Shown here: piece by piece, positions 29,024-35,737 of the stretch
Layout of the letters: the number at the start of each line of letters is the position of its first letter
How positions within the stretch are numbered: position 1 is the stretch's first letter
Virus record (IMG/VR): IMGVR_UViG_3300044730_000222
Coordinates: 1 to 64,000 of that record
Strand: one strand, 5' to 3'
Length of the DNA stretch: 64,000 nt
Source of the DNA: a virus
Program-made: the position numbers and the translations under genes
The notes under the pieces: generated by a model
Told to the model about the DNA's origin: nothing
What the model saw: the letters and a program-made list of their open reading frames with translations, nothing else
The model's database searches: none

Positions 29024-29728
29024 ATTATTTGATATCGGGACCTCCGTATAGGGAGGACCCCATATTCAAACCATAAAACCTTTCAAACCATATTTTTTAA
29101 AAGACATTACGAACAAATCTAAAAAAATCCCAGAAGTTTATCAAATAAATTTTTATTTGTCAAATCAGATCTATATCCTATAGGTAGTATATGTAGTATG
29201 ATATGTTTTTTTGTATACCCCGCCGCAGGCGTGTCTGTTAATTTAGATAGACATTACGAACCGCCTCAAAGTCCCCCCCTCTGAACGGCCCGTAAAAGCG
29301 GCGGTATAAAAAACATTACGAACACCCTATATCTTTCCCCATATATACAAACCATATATACATTACGAAGGACATATATTTTTTCCTGGATTTTTAGAAT
29401 ATTTCCCATATGTTTTATAACTTTTTGTTATACTTTTCCACAGTTTTGGACAGGTTTTATAACATTTCTATATCAAATATTGAGACAATTTTGTCCATAT
29501 TGTGGATATAAATAGGTTTGACAATATGAATTTTATATGGTATAGGGTTTGGGAACTGGGTTGGTTTGAACTGCCAGTATTACGAACGCACTCTAGAAAG
29601 TGCTCCATTCCCCACTTTCCTCCATTTTCCTCCACCTATTTCCTATGATATTTATATCAGTAAGATTTTTCTGTGGATAAACCTGTGGATAACTATACAA
29701 ATTTGCCTATATCTGCTATACTTTTTAC
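29024..29728. promoter_or_regulatory. 700-bp non-coding region with CATTACGAA repeats and DnaA boxes
   Basis: No gene is seen. It contains the CCTCC-GTATA-GGGAGG hairpin (29036-29061), four CATTACGAA copies (29105, 29252, 29314, 29361) and TATTACGAA (29578), one GGCGTGTC, a TTGACA-N17-TATAGG promoter (29518-29546), CCTCC-rich tracts and two perfect DnaA boxes (29672-29680, 29684-29692). It is a second candidate replication or control locus. Confidence 0.6.
29518..29546 (+). promoter_or_regulatory. Promoter with no gene directly downstream
   Basis: TTGACA, 17 nt, TATAGG. The following 180 nt has no frame but contains GCACT/AGTGC and two TTTCCTCC-like tracts, so a small RNA is possible. Confidence 0.5.
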
Positions 29729-29944
29729 ATGCCTAGTCAACATACAAAATGGTTTAAAGATGATCGCCTTGTAAAGGCTCTAGATGATATGCGCCAACGC
29801 AATATGGAATTTATGTCCAAGTGTTATTATTGTGGCGCAGAAGCGGTAGCCATAAAATCTATAGGTGAAAGACTATATCCAGCCTGTGATATTCATCCAG
29901 GAGTAGATGAAGTTATTCAATCAGAATCTTTCTTTAAAGACTAA
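29729..29944 (+). CDS. Small zinc-binding protein (71 aa)
   Basis: The ATG lies 6 nt after TATACT (29717-29722), so it is probably leaderless. C-Y-Y-C-G-A near residue 33 and C-D-I-H near 53 form a likely zinc site. It converges with the 29941-30156 gene, overlapping by 4 nt at the 3' ends. Confidence 0.6.
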   Translation: MPSQHTKWFKDDRLVKALDDMRQRNMEFMSKCYYCGAEAVAIKSIGERLYPACDIHPGVDEVIQSESFFKD

Positions 29945-30156
29945 TTTTTAGGCGGTATACCCAAAGGCATATCCGTAACATTATCAAATGCCTCTTCACA
30001 TAATGGGCAATAGGAATTAGGCAATCTTCCACTTCTTAAAGTTGATCCACCCAATAATATCAAACCTGCTTCACTTAAATCCAAGGTCTTCTGGCTTACT
30101 ACTCCATAGACTATAGGTATTAGTTTTGTCTTACATCTAGTACATATACTACTCAT
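29941..30156 (-). CDS. Small zinc-ribbon protein (71 aa)
   Basis: CTRC near the N-terminus and CPLC near residue 50 form a zinc ribbon; the hydrophobic centre (GLILLGG) is short. The ATG at 30156 is 8 nt from TATACT (30170-30165), leaderless style. It is an isolated minus-strand gene within the + early block. Confidence 0.57.
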   Translation of the reverse strand: MSSICTRCKTKLIPIVYGVVSQKTLDLSEAGLILLGGSTLRSGRLPNSYCPLCEEAFDNVTDMPLGIPPKN

Positions 30157-30214
30157 ATAGGGTTAGTATAGCAGTTCTTGGTATACCGTGGTATTTTTTG
30201 ATATACCCCTTGAT

Positions 30215-30243
30215 TTGCATACTTGCCCATAGTTGTGTATAAT
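30215..30243 (+). promoter_or_regulatory. Promoter of the candidate small RNA
   Basis: TTGCAT, 17 nt, TATAAT, one of the best-matched promoters in the window. The first plausible gene is 130 nt downstream, past a terminator. Confidence 0.68.
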
Positions 30244-30249
30244 TGGATA

Positions 30250-30359
30250 TAGAAGGGCCTAGAAACCCTTCTCTCCCCTCCCTTTCTGGGGGAGCAAGTC
30301 GTCCCTCCCTTTCTGGGGATGCGCTCCTGAGCATGAGCGATAAACTGCTCATCTTTTTA
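30250..30359 (+). ncRNA. Candidate small RNA with two CCCTTTCT loops
   Basis: A consensus promoter is followed by GAAGGG/CCCTTC (30252-30257 with 30266-30271), two hairpins of form CCCC-TCCCTTTCT-GGGG (30275-30292 and 30303-30318) and the TGAGCA/TGCTCA hairpin with TCTTTTTATT. The unit is about 110 nt and has its own start and end. Both loops contain CCTTTCT, the complement of the AGAAAGG ribosome site used by most early genes. This is predicted from sequence only. Confidence 0.6.
30326..30359 (+). terminator. TGAGCA/TGCTCA terminator, copy 4
   Basis: TGAGCA (30328-30333) pairs with TGCTCA (30346-30351), followed by TCTTTTTATT. It ends the candidate small RNA. Confidence 0.65.
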
Positions 30360-30374
30360 TTGTATAATGCCTTA

Positions 30375-30488
30375 ATGCATTTACATAGATATTTAACAAA
30401 AGAACTAGGTAATAAGATCATATATTATTGCCAAAGATGTGGATGGGAAAAAGTAGTTGACATACCGCCCCCTACATGGGATAATTGA
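30375..30488 (+). CDS. Small protein (37 aa), leaderless
   Basis: TATAAT (30363-30368) lies 6 nt before the ATG. The peptide MHLHRYLTKELGNKIIYYCQRCGWE has one CxxC and an N-terminal His pair, a possible zinc site. A longer frame back to 30243 would run through the small RNA and terminator. Confidence 0.5.
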   Translation: MHLHRYLTKELGNKIIYYCQRCGWEKVVDIPPPTWDN

Positions 30489-30491
30489 GGT

Positions 30492-30626
30492 ATGAAACTA
30501 ACTAATGAATATATCAAGACAGAACTTATTAAGATCAATGAGTTATTAATATCAGGCTCTCTTCATGATGTAGATGAGGCTAGTCATATATCAGCAAGGT
30601 TAATAGGGGAACTTAGTTCTTCTTGA
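30492..30626 (+). CDS. Small helical protein (44 aa)
   Basis: An ATG at 30492 follows GAGGT closely, 4 nt after the previous stop. The sequence is helical (EYIKTELIKINELLISG). Its stop overlaps the TTGACA of the SSB promoter. Confidence 0.48.
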   Translation: MKLTNEYIKTELIKINELLISGSLHDVDEASHISARLIGELSSS

Positions 30627-30651
30627 CATACCGCCGACTTTCTGATACACT
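30623..30651 (+). promoter_or_regulatory. SSB promoter
   Basis: TTGACA, 17 nt, TACACT, upstream of the SSB gene at 30693. Confidence 0.65.
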
Positions 30652-30692
30652 GAAAGCACGTGGATTATATATCGTAGAAAAGTGAGAATAAC

Positions 30693-31070
30693 ATGAATCC
30701 AAAAATGACAATCGTAGGGCGCTTAGGAAAAGATCCTGAAGCAATCGGCACATCAGGTGCTCGTTTTAGCGTAGTAACACAAGACCGTGTAAAAAATGAC
30801 AAGGGCGAATGGGAAGACCGTGACACTACTTGGCATAGCATTAAGGCTTGGAAAACGCTAGGACAACAGGCTCTATCTACTTTGAAAAAGGGTCAAGAAG
30901 TAATTGTTTATGGAACATTCAGTGCAGATGAGTGGGTTGATAAAGAAGGCCAGAAGCGTGTCACAAATGAGGTACACGCCGAAAGCATTGCCGTTACGGT
31001 ATATACTTTATCCAAGATGAACACAACTCCTGTCAATGATCCTTGGGTCAAGGAAACAGTAAACGCATAA
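30693..31070 (+). CDS. ssb: Single-stranded DNA-binding protein
   Basis: A 125-aa OB-fold SSB: T-I-V-G-R-L-G-x-D-P-E, R-F-S-V, D-T-T-W-H-S-I-K-A-W-K, G-Q-E-V-I-V-Y-G and a V-H-A-E-S strand in the right order. It coats single-stranded DNA during replication. It lacks the long linker and acidic D-D-I-P-F tip of bacterial SSBs, so recruitment of host proteins may differ. It has its own TTGACA promoter and is coupled by TAATG to the next gene. Confidence 0.9.
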   Translation: MNPKMTIVGRLGKDPEAIGTSGARFSVVTQDRVKNDKGEWEDRDTTWHSIKAWKTLGQQALSTLKKGQEVIVYGTFSADEWVDKEGQKRVTNEVHAESIAVTVYTLSKMNTTPVNDPWVKETVNA

Positions 31071-31321
31071 TGTTTGACGATGATGCTACTGAGTGGGAGA
31101 CGAGGCGTATTGATAACTCTCGTCCCCCACTTCGGTGGATAGCAAATCTAGCAGGACACTTTGCATCAGGTGCAATGGTCCGTATGTTTAATAGAGAAGA
31201 AGATGGAATAGATTCTTCTTTTGGATATGAAGTAGATAAAATTATCTGGGACAAACTTTGGCCTATTTATGAAAAATATGGCACGGTATATGAAATGAAG
31301 TTTGGAGAAGATTATGAATGA
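31070..31321 (+). CDS. Small protein downstream of SSB (83 aa)
   Basis: It starts in the SSB stop codon (TAATG). An acidic start (MFDDDATEWETRRI) is followed by a helix with HFASGAMVRMFN. It is probably co-produced with SSB; a replication-accessory role is a guess from position only. Confidence 0.57.
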   Translation: MFDDDATEWETRRIDNSRPPLRWIANLAGHFASGAMVRMFNREEDGIDSSFGYEVDKIIWDKLWPIYEKYGTVYEMKFGEDYE

Positions 31322-31445
31322 ACAAGAACTAAGAGATAAGATAGCAAAAGAAATTCAAGACTTTGATTTAAGTGAGGGTAGCAATATTCATTTAAATGCT
31401 TTAGGTATGAAAATGATTGCTGTAGACATAGCAAAAGGAAAGTAA
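31314..31445 (+). CDS. Small protein (43 aa)
   Basis: It overlaps the previous gene by 8 nt. A short acidic helix (MNEQELRDKIAKEIQDF) is followed by a hydrophobic segment. It is the last gene of the early block, before a strong terminator. Confidence 0.5.
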   Translation: MNEQELRDKIAKEIQDFDLSEGSNIHLNALGMKMIAVDIAKGK

Positions 31446-31448
31446 TAA

Positions 31449-31495
31449 ACCATATTGCCCCGCAAAGGGGCAAATGGTGGTTTTATTGTTCTATT
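31449..31495 (+). terminator. Strong intrinsic terminator ending the early block
   Basis: ACCATATTGCCCC pairs with GGGGCAAATGGT (one bulge) around GCAAA, followed by GGTTTTATTG. It separates the SSB unit from the structural unit. Confidence 0.8.
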
Positions 31496-31529
31496 TTGCG
31501 CCGAACTTTAATGCTGTTATAATCAAATT

Positions 31530-31811
31530 ATGACTACAAACCGAATAGTTGCTCTTAGCACAACTTCCCCAATATTGCTAAGTCCAGCAGGCACACACTC
31601 TGGAGTTGACATTACTGTTCAAAACATTAATGCTGAAGGATATGTTTATATTGGCGGATCAAACTTAACTAATGGAAACTATGGTTTTAGAATTGATCCA
31701 AGCCATGCAATTTCAGTTGAATTAAATGGAAGAGACTCTTTGTATGCCCTTGGTTCTACCAGCGGACTATCTGCTTCTATTCTTATGACTAACTTAGAAC
31801 AAGGTATGTGA
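31530..31811 (+). CDS. Small structural protein (93 aa)
   Basis: A beta-rich protein (SPILLSPAGTHSGVDITVQNINAEGYVYIGG) of the type found as short capsid-decoration or fibre-base proteins in aquatic phages. TATAAT (31518-31523) lies 6 nt before the ATG, leaderless. Its end overlaps the collagen-like gene by 4 nt. Confidence 0.6.
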   Translation: MTTNRIVALSTTSPILLSPAGTHSGVDITVQNINAEGYVYIGGSNLTNGNYGFRIDPSHAISVELNGRDSLYALGSTSGLSASILMTNLEQGM

Positions 31812-32383
31812 TGGCACGTTTTTATACACCGCCAGATGGTGGAGCAATTCCTGGTCCACAAGGACCAACTGGTGCAACAGGTGCAACTGGACCGCAAGGA
31901 CCACAGGGAATACCTGGAACAGCAGGTGGATTTGGATCCTATGGATCTTGGTATGATATTGGAGATCAAATCGTAAACACAGTTTCTGTTGGTCAGCCAG
32001 TTCTAATTAGACAGCAAGACATTGTTAGTGGTTTTTCTAGAAGTGGCGATAGCAGAATAGTAGCAGCAAATGCTGGAGTATATAATCTTATGTTTTCATT
32101 TCAATTACACAACAATGGTGGTGGTGGACCTGGAACCACGGCTGAAATATGGTTTGCAAAAAATGGAATAGCAATTCCTGAATCAAATACCCGTATTGCA
32201 GTAAATACAAATAGTCCCTATGTTGTTGCTGCATGGAATTTATTTCAGCAGTTAAGTGCATCAGATTATTTAGAGATTTACTGGGCTACAGACAACGCTA
32301 ATATAAGATTAGAGCATAATACAGGTGCAATGGGTGGACCAGCGATTCCATCTGCTATTGTTACTATAAATCAAGTGGGATGA
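31808..32383 (+). CDS. Collagen-like fibre protein with C1q-like head
   Basis: A 191-aa protein. Residues about 14-40 are G-x-y collagen repeats (GPQGPTGATGATGPQG), predicting a triple helix. The remaining 145 residues are beta-rich with aromatic/hydrophobic strands ending AIVTINQVG, as in C1q/TNF-like trimeric heads. It is probably a short virion fibre or decoration binding the host surface. Confidence 0.75.
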   Translation: MMARFYTPPDGGAIPGPQGPTGATGATGPQGPQGIPGTAGGFGSYGSWYDIGDQIVNTVSVGQPVLIRQQDIVSGFSRSGDSRIVAANAGVYNLMFSFQLHNNGGGGPGTTAEIWFAKNGIAIPESNTRIAVNTNSPYVVAAWNLFQQLSASDYLEIYWATDNANIRLEHNTGAMGGPAIPSAIVTINQVG

Positions 32384-32395
32384 TACAATTGAGGT

Positions 32396-33136
32396 ATGCC
32401 TGAATTAAATGCAAACATACCCCCAATTGAATGCTATGTAAGAGGAAATTTCTTACGTGATCAAAAAGACAGCCACGATAAATATTTTCCTTGTGTAATC
32501 TTTGGTGTATCCAGCGTACCAAACAGAAGCCCTTTGTTTCATTTTATGATGGAAGATGGCGGTATCTGGTGGAGAATGCCTATCAATGCTTTTTGTACCA
32601 AGCCTGGTGTTAAGGAAGAAGATATACATAACTTAGTATTGTGGAATTCATTTAGTCCTTTTGTTACCGTCACAAAATTCTCAAACCTTGCAAACCTTCG
32701 CATGTTTTATATGGACAGAACTAAGACTAAGATATCTGGTAAGTATTTATTTACTTTGGATTGGTATAGCGGAGATGCTAACAGCCTTGATGATGGCTAC
32801 TCTGAAAATCCTGGTCAGCATAAGTGTGGTCATGTTATTCAGCGTGATGATGGTAACTTTGCTATTCAGCCTAATAACCGTATCTTTGCTTTAGAACCTT
32901 CATTTACTACTAAGCCTGGTAAACCTGTTATACATCGCCTTATCAATACCCGCAAATGGGATGTAGAAGATGCTGCAAAGTGGGTAACAGAAGATTCAGA
33001 TGCCTATCATTACGACATTACGAACACAGATGAAATGCGCCCAGTAGTTAAAGAGGCTCTTGATAAGTTGTTGGCTGATCCAAATACTGATGTTATTATG
33101 GAAAGATTAAAGTATATGGAAGATAATGGTATATGA
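32396..33136 (+). CDS. Conserved aquatic-phage protein, unknown function (246 aa)
   Basis: Starts MPELNANIPPIECYVRGNFL and contains VIFGVSSVPNR-PLFHF, EDGG-WWRMPI-AFC and W-S-F-VTV. I recall close relatives in T4-like cyanophages, where the function is unknown. No nucleotide-binding or hydrolase signature is evident. It overlaps the next small gene by ATGA. Confidence 0.65.
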   Translation: MPELNANIPPIECYVRGNFLRDQKDSHDKYFPCVIFGVSSVPNRSPLFHFMMEDGGIWWRMPINAFCTKPGVKEEDIHNLVLWNSFSPFVTVTKFSNLANLRMFYMDRTKTKISGKYLFTLDWYSGDANSLDDGYSENPGQHKCGHVIQRDDGNFAIQPNNRIFALEPSFTTKPGKPVIHRLINTRKWDVEDAAKWVTEDSDAYHYDITNTDEMRPVVKEALDKLLADPNTDVIMERLKYMEDNGI

Positions 33137-33294
33137 GAGAATCTTTTGAATTCCCTGAAACTTTAAACGAAGTAGTTTTAGTTGTACAAACATTATCTCC
33201 AACAAAATGGTTACTTGTAGATAGAGAAACTGGACAGGTGTATCAGGGTAGTCCTTCTGGTAACTGGGATAAGTTAGAGCCTAAACAAAGATGA
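33133..33294 (+). CDS. Small protein (53 aa)
   Basis: It overlaps both neighbours by 4 nt (ATGA twice). The sequence has a compact beta layout (KWLLVDRETGQVYQGSPSGNW), reminiscent of small WW-like or signature beta-sheet proteins. It is also seen with the preceding gene type in cyanophages; the function is unknown. Confidence 0.57.
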   Translation: MRESFEFPETLNEVVLVVQTLSPTKWLLVDRETGQVYQGSPSGNWDKLEPKQR

Positions 33295-34016
33295 ATAAAC
33301 TGGGTGGGTTTGGTCCTGTATACGTAATTAATCTAGCACGTAGAACTGATAGACGTGAGCATATGGAAAAACTATTTAAAGGTTACGATATAACTAATTA
33401 TACTTTCATAGATGCTTTTGATGGACAAGAAAATATTCATCAGCATATGTATGAAGGAGAAAGAAAAAATGACAAGGCTGCAAAAAGAACAGAAACTGCT
33501 GCCTGTATGTCCCATCTTAAAGCCATTAAGCATTGGTTAGACACTAGTGATAGTGAGTATGCCATGTTTGCAGAAGATGATCTTTCTATGGATACCGTTC
33601 AATATTGGCCATGGACTTGGCAAGAATTTCTAGATGCAATATATTTTGATTACGATGTTCTGCAACTTTGTTTAACACAGTTTAATCAAAAGAAATTGTC
33701 AATGCATAAAAGATATAGGACAGATTACAGCGCTGGGCTCTACATGTTAAAAAGATCTCATGCACAAGCAGTCATTGATAGGATGATTATTGATGGCAAA
33801 TACAATGTTAACATAAAAAGAGATGATGTAATAGTAGATCACGGTGTTATTATGGGCGGTACTGATAGGGCCTATGCCTGTGGATTATTTACATATGATG
33901 TTTCTATGCCTTCTGATATCAATCCATCTGGGCTTAGACTACATACTAAGTGCAGAGATTCTGTGATTACCTTCTGGAAACAAAATAAAATGTCATTGAA
34001 AGAGTTCATTGACTAA
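33291..34016 (+). CDS. Glycosyltransferase family 25-like
   Basis: A 241-aa protein with V-I-N-L-x-R-R-x-D-R-R at the N-terminus, an F-I-D-A-F-D-G segment, C-M-S-H-L-K-A-I and F-A-E-D-D near residue 95, the GT25 order. These enzymes transfer sugars (often galactose or glucose) onto glycans or proteins. It is the first gene of the surface-modification island; possible substrates are virion proteins or host wall glycans. Confidence 0.8.
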   Translation: MNKLGGFGPVYVINLARRTDRREHMEKLFKGYDITNYTFIDAFDGQENIHQHMYEGERKNDKAAKRTETAACMSHLKAIKHWLDTSDSEYAMFAEDDLSMDTVQYWPWTWQEFLDAIYFDYDVLQLCLTQFNQKKLSMHKRYRTDYSAGLYMLKRSHAQAVIDRMIIDGKYNVNIKRDDVIVDHGVIMGGTDRAYACGLFTYDVSMPSDINPSGLRLHTKCRDSVITFWKQNKMSLKEFID

Positions 34017-34043
34017 TGAGATTTTGTTTGGTATCATAGAGTA

Positions 34044-34154
34044 ATGAAAAAAGAAAAACTTCCAGATTTAAGAGATCCAAGAACATTTCTTAAAGAAATT
34101 ATTATTGGTGCATTTATTCTTGGCTTTATTATAGGAGCGTTAATCGCACAATGA
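34044..34154 (+). CDS. Small single-span membrane protein (36 aa)
   Basis: The ATG is 6 nt after TATCAT, leaderless-like; a charged N-terminus precedes one membrane helix (IIIGAFILGFIIGALIAQ). Its end overlaps the next ATG by 4 nt. Confidence 0.5.
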   Translation: MKKEKLPDLRDPRTFLKEIIIGAFILGFIIGALIAQ

Positions 34155-34366
34155 CAGATAAAAGTTTTTTAGATGAACTAACAGAAGATCAGCGCAATGA
34201 GGTGTGGAAACTGCTTGTGTATACCATAAAAGAAATGCGTGAAGAGATTGCAAAAGAGATTGAGAATACCGCAGCAGATTGGAAAATGGCTGGTAAGGTA
34301 AAAAGTCGTAATACACTAAAGGCTTTTAAGGAATCTGCCAGTATTGCTAGAGGTGTTGAAAATTAA
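34151..34366 (+). CDS. Small charged helical protein (71 aa)
   Basis: A highly charged, helical protein (EMREEIAKEIENTAADWKMAGK). Coupled by ATGA to the membrane peptide upstream, with which it may form a complex. No domain is recognised. Confidence 0.53.
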   Translation: MTDKSFLDELTEDQRNEVWKLLVYTIKEMREEIAKEIENTAADWKMAGKVKSRNTLKAFKESASIARGVEN

Positions 34367-34439
34367 TAAATATGATATTTTTATAACTTTACAAAATAAA
34401 ATTTTTACTGTATAATAGAAATAAGGACTAGGAGAAAAA

Positions 34440-34682
34440 ATGTACATTAAAGCAAGATTTGCCATACAGTTTGATGAGCAGTTAAAAAATATTGATCCGA
34501 AGATAGTTGAGACATTGCTTGATAAACATGGTGCGCCCGTTATTCAAAAAGTCGCAGATTGGGCATCTGAAATAGTAACACAAACAGTAAAAGATATAGT
34601 CGAAAAAGATAAAATAAAAGATTATATTGTTTGGGATATTAGTAGCGAACCAAACTCTGAAATTACACCATTCTCATCATGA
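34440..34682 (+). CDS. Small protein (80 aa)
   Basis: AGGAG precedes the ATG. A helical body (VETLLDKHGAPVIQKVADWASEIV) is followed by a beta end. It overlaps the next gene by 4 nt. No family is recognised. Confidence 0.53.
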   Translation: MYIKARFAIQFDEQLKNIDPKIVETLLDKHGAPVIQKVADWASEIVTQTVKDIVEKDKIKDYIVWDISSEPNSEITPFSS

Positions 34683-34894
34683 CTAGCGATAGCGTAGATG
34701 AAGAATATATAAAAGATTCTTACTATACTATTAGAGAAGTAATTAAAAAAGCATTAGCAGAATCCTTTCCTACCAGCGTAAAGGTGGATAGGGTAGACGA
34801 AGAAACTTCTATATTTACGGTAGACTATGATTATATTGCTAACACAATGATAAAGTTTTTTGAAGAAAGAAATTTTGTAATATTCTATCCTTAG
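34679..34894 (+). CDS. Small acidic protein (71 aa)
   Basis: Coupled by overlap to the previous gene. It alternates helix and strand (IREVIKKALAESFPTSVKVDRVDEETSIFTVDY has an alpha-beta pattern). The function is unknown. Confidence 0.52.
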   Translation: MTSDSVDEEYIKDSYYTIREVIKKALAESFPTSVKVDRVDEETSIFTVDYDYIANTMIKFFEERNFVIFYP

Positions 34895-34920
34895 TGATAT
34901 AATAAGTTTATGGGGGAAAT

Positions 34921-35613
34921 ATGGCAATAACAGTTTACTGGACCTCTCTTGAACCAGAGTGGATGAGGGCTGAAGAGCCACTATCTATGTATAAAAAATT
35001 AATAAGAGATCCCAAAATAGATGGTTCTGGAATACATCTTTGTGGTGGTTCAAAAAAATATTTATCAAAAGTTTATGGATTAAAATCTATATATGAATAT
35101 GACTTTTCGATATCTGAAACATTAGAAGTAAGATCAGACAAATATAATCAAGAATTTTTTGATAGTCATGTTGTAATTAGATCTGCGCCAAATAAACTCT
35201 TTTCATTTGCACAAGATACTGTATTTTTTACTGAAGAAAAATCTTTAGAACTTTCTGTCGGTATTGCTCCTTTTATGGAAGATAATAGTATTTCAGAAAG
35301 GTGTCTAACTGTTCCAGGTACTTTAGATATAGGTAAATGGTTTAGGTCTATAGATTTTGCTTTTTTCTTAAAAAATAATTTTAACGAGTTTAAAGTTAAT
35401 GAGGGTGATATATATCAATATATACACTTCAATACAGAAGAAAAGATTATATTTAAAAAGTTTATACCTACACAAAAAATAAAATTTTTTGCAGAATCTA
35501 CAACTAAAACAACGCATAGGAGAAAGCAAAGAATTCGCCCATTAGAGAACTATTATGATATGCTTAAACATAAGAGACATATAATAAAAGAAATCAAGGC
35601 AAATTTAGCATAA
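34921..35613 (+). CDS. Divergent DUF6065-like protein, copy 5
   Basis: A 230-aa protein starting MAITVYWTSLEPEWMRAEEP. A V-P-G-T-L-D-I-G-K-W segment followed by F-x-x-N-x-G-D-x-Y-Q-Y-I-x-F recalls the PG-DTD ... G-P-F/L-IPF order of the DUF6065-like set, though weakly. Relatives occur in cyanophages, function unknown. Ends with a strongly basic region (TTHRRKQRIR). GGGGGAAAT precedes the start. Confidence 0.5.
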   Translation: MAITVYWTSLEPEWMRAEEPLSMYKKLIRDPKIDGSGIHLCGGSKKYLSKVYGLKSIYEYDFSISETLEVRSDKYNQEFFDSHVVIRSAPNKLFSFAQDTVFFTEEKSLELSVGIAPFMEDNSISERCLTVPGTLDIGKWFRSIDFAFFLKNNFNEFKVNEGDIYQYIHFNTEEKIIFKKFIPTQKIKFFAESTTKTTHRRKQRIRPLENYYDMLKHKRHIIKEIKANLA

Positions 35614-35623
35614 GGAGATAATT

Positions 35624-35737
35624 ATGAGTTCTAGATCTGTAGTGTGTAGTAAATGTAGTAAAGAAATAGACGTGCGCTGGGGAATATTTGCTCACGATAC
35701 TTTAAATAGGCACCTAAAGGAGCATAAGAATGGCTAA
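35624..35737 (+). CDS. Tiny C2H2-type zinc-finger protein (37 aa)
   Basis: C-S-K-C, then H-x5-H and H at LNRHLKEH, the spacing of a single C2H2 finger with a helix carrying the His pair. AAGGAG lies 7 nt before the ATG. It overlaps the next gene by 8 nt. It may bind DNA or RNA. Confidence 0.58.
   Translation: MSSRSVVCSKCSKEIDVRWGIFAHDTLNRHLKEHKNG

Noticed and set aside
30149-30421. Minus-strand 90-aa frame and + strand 81-aa frame over 30243-30488
   Set aside because: Both cross a well-formed promoter, hairpins and terminator; the + strand gene is better started at 30375, downstream of TATAAT.
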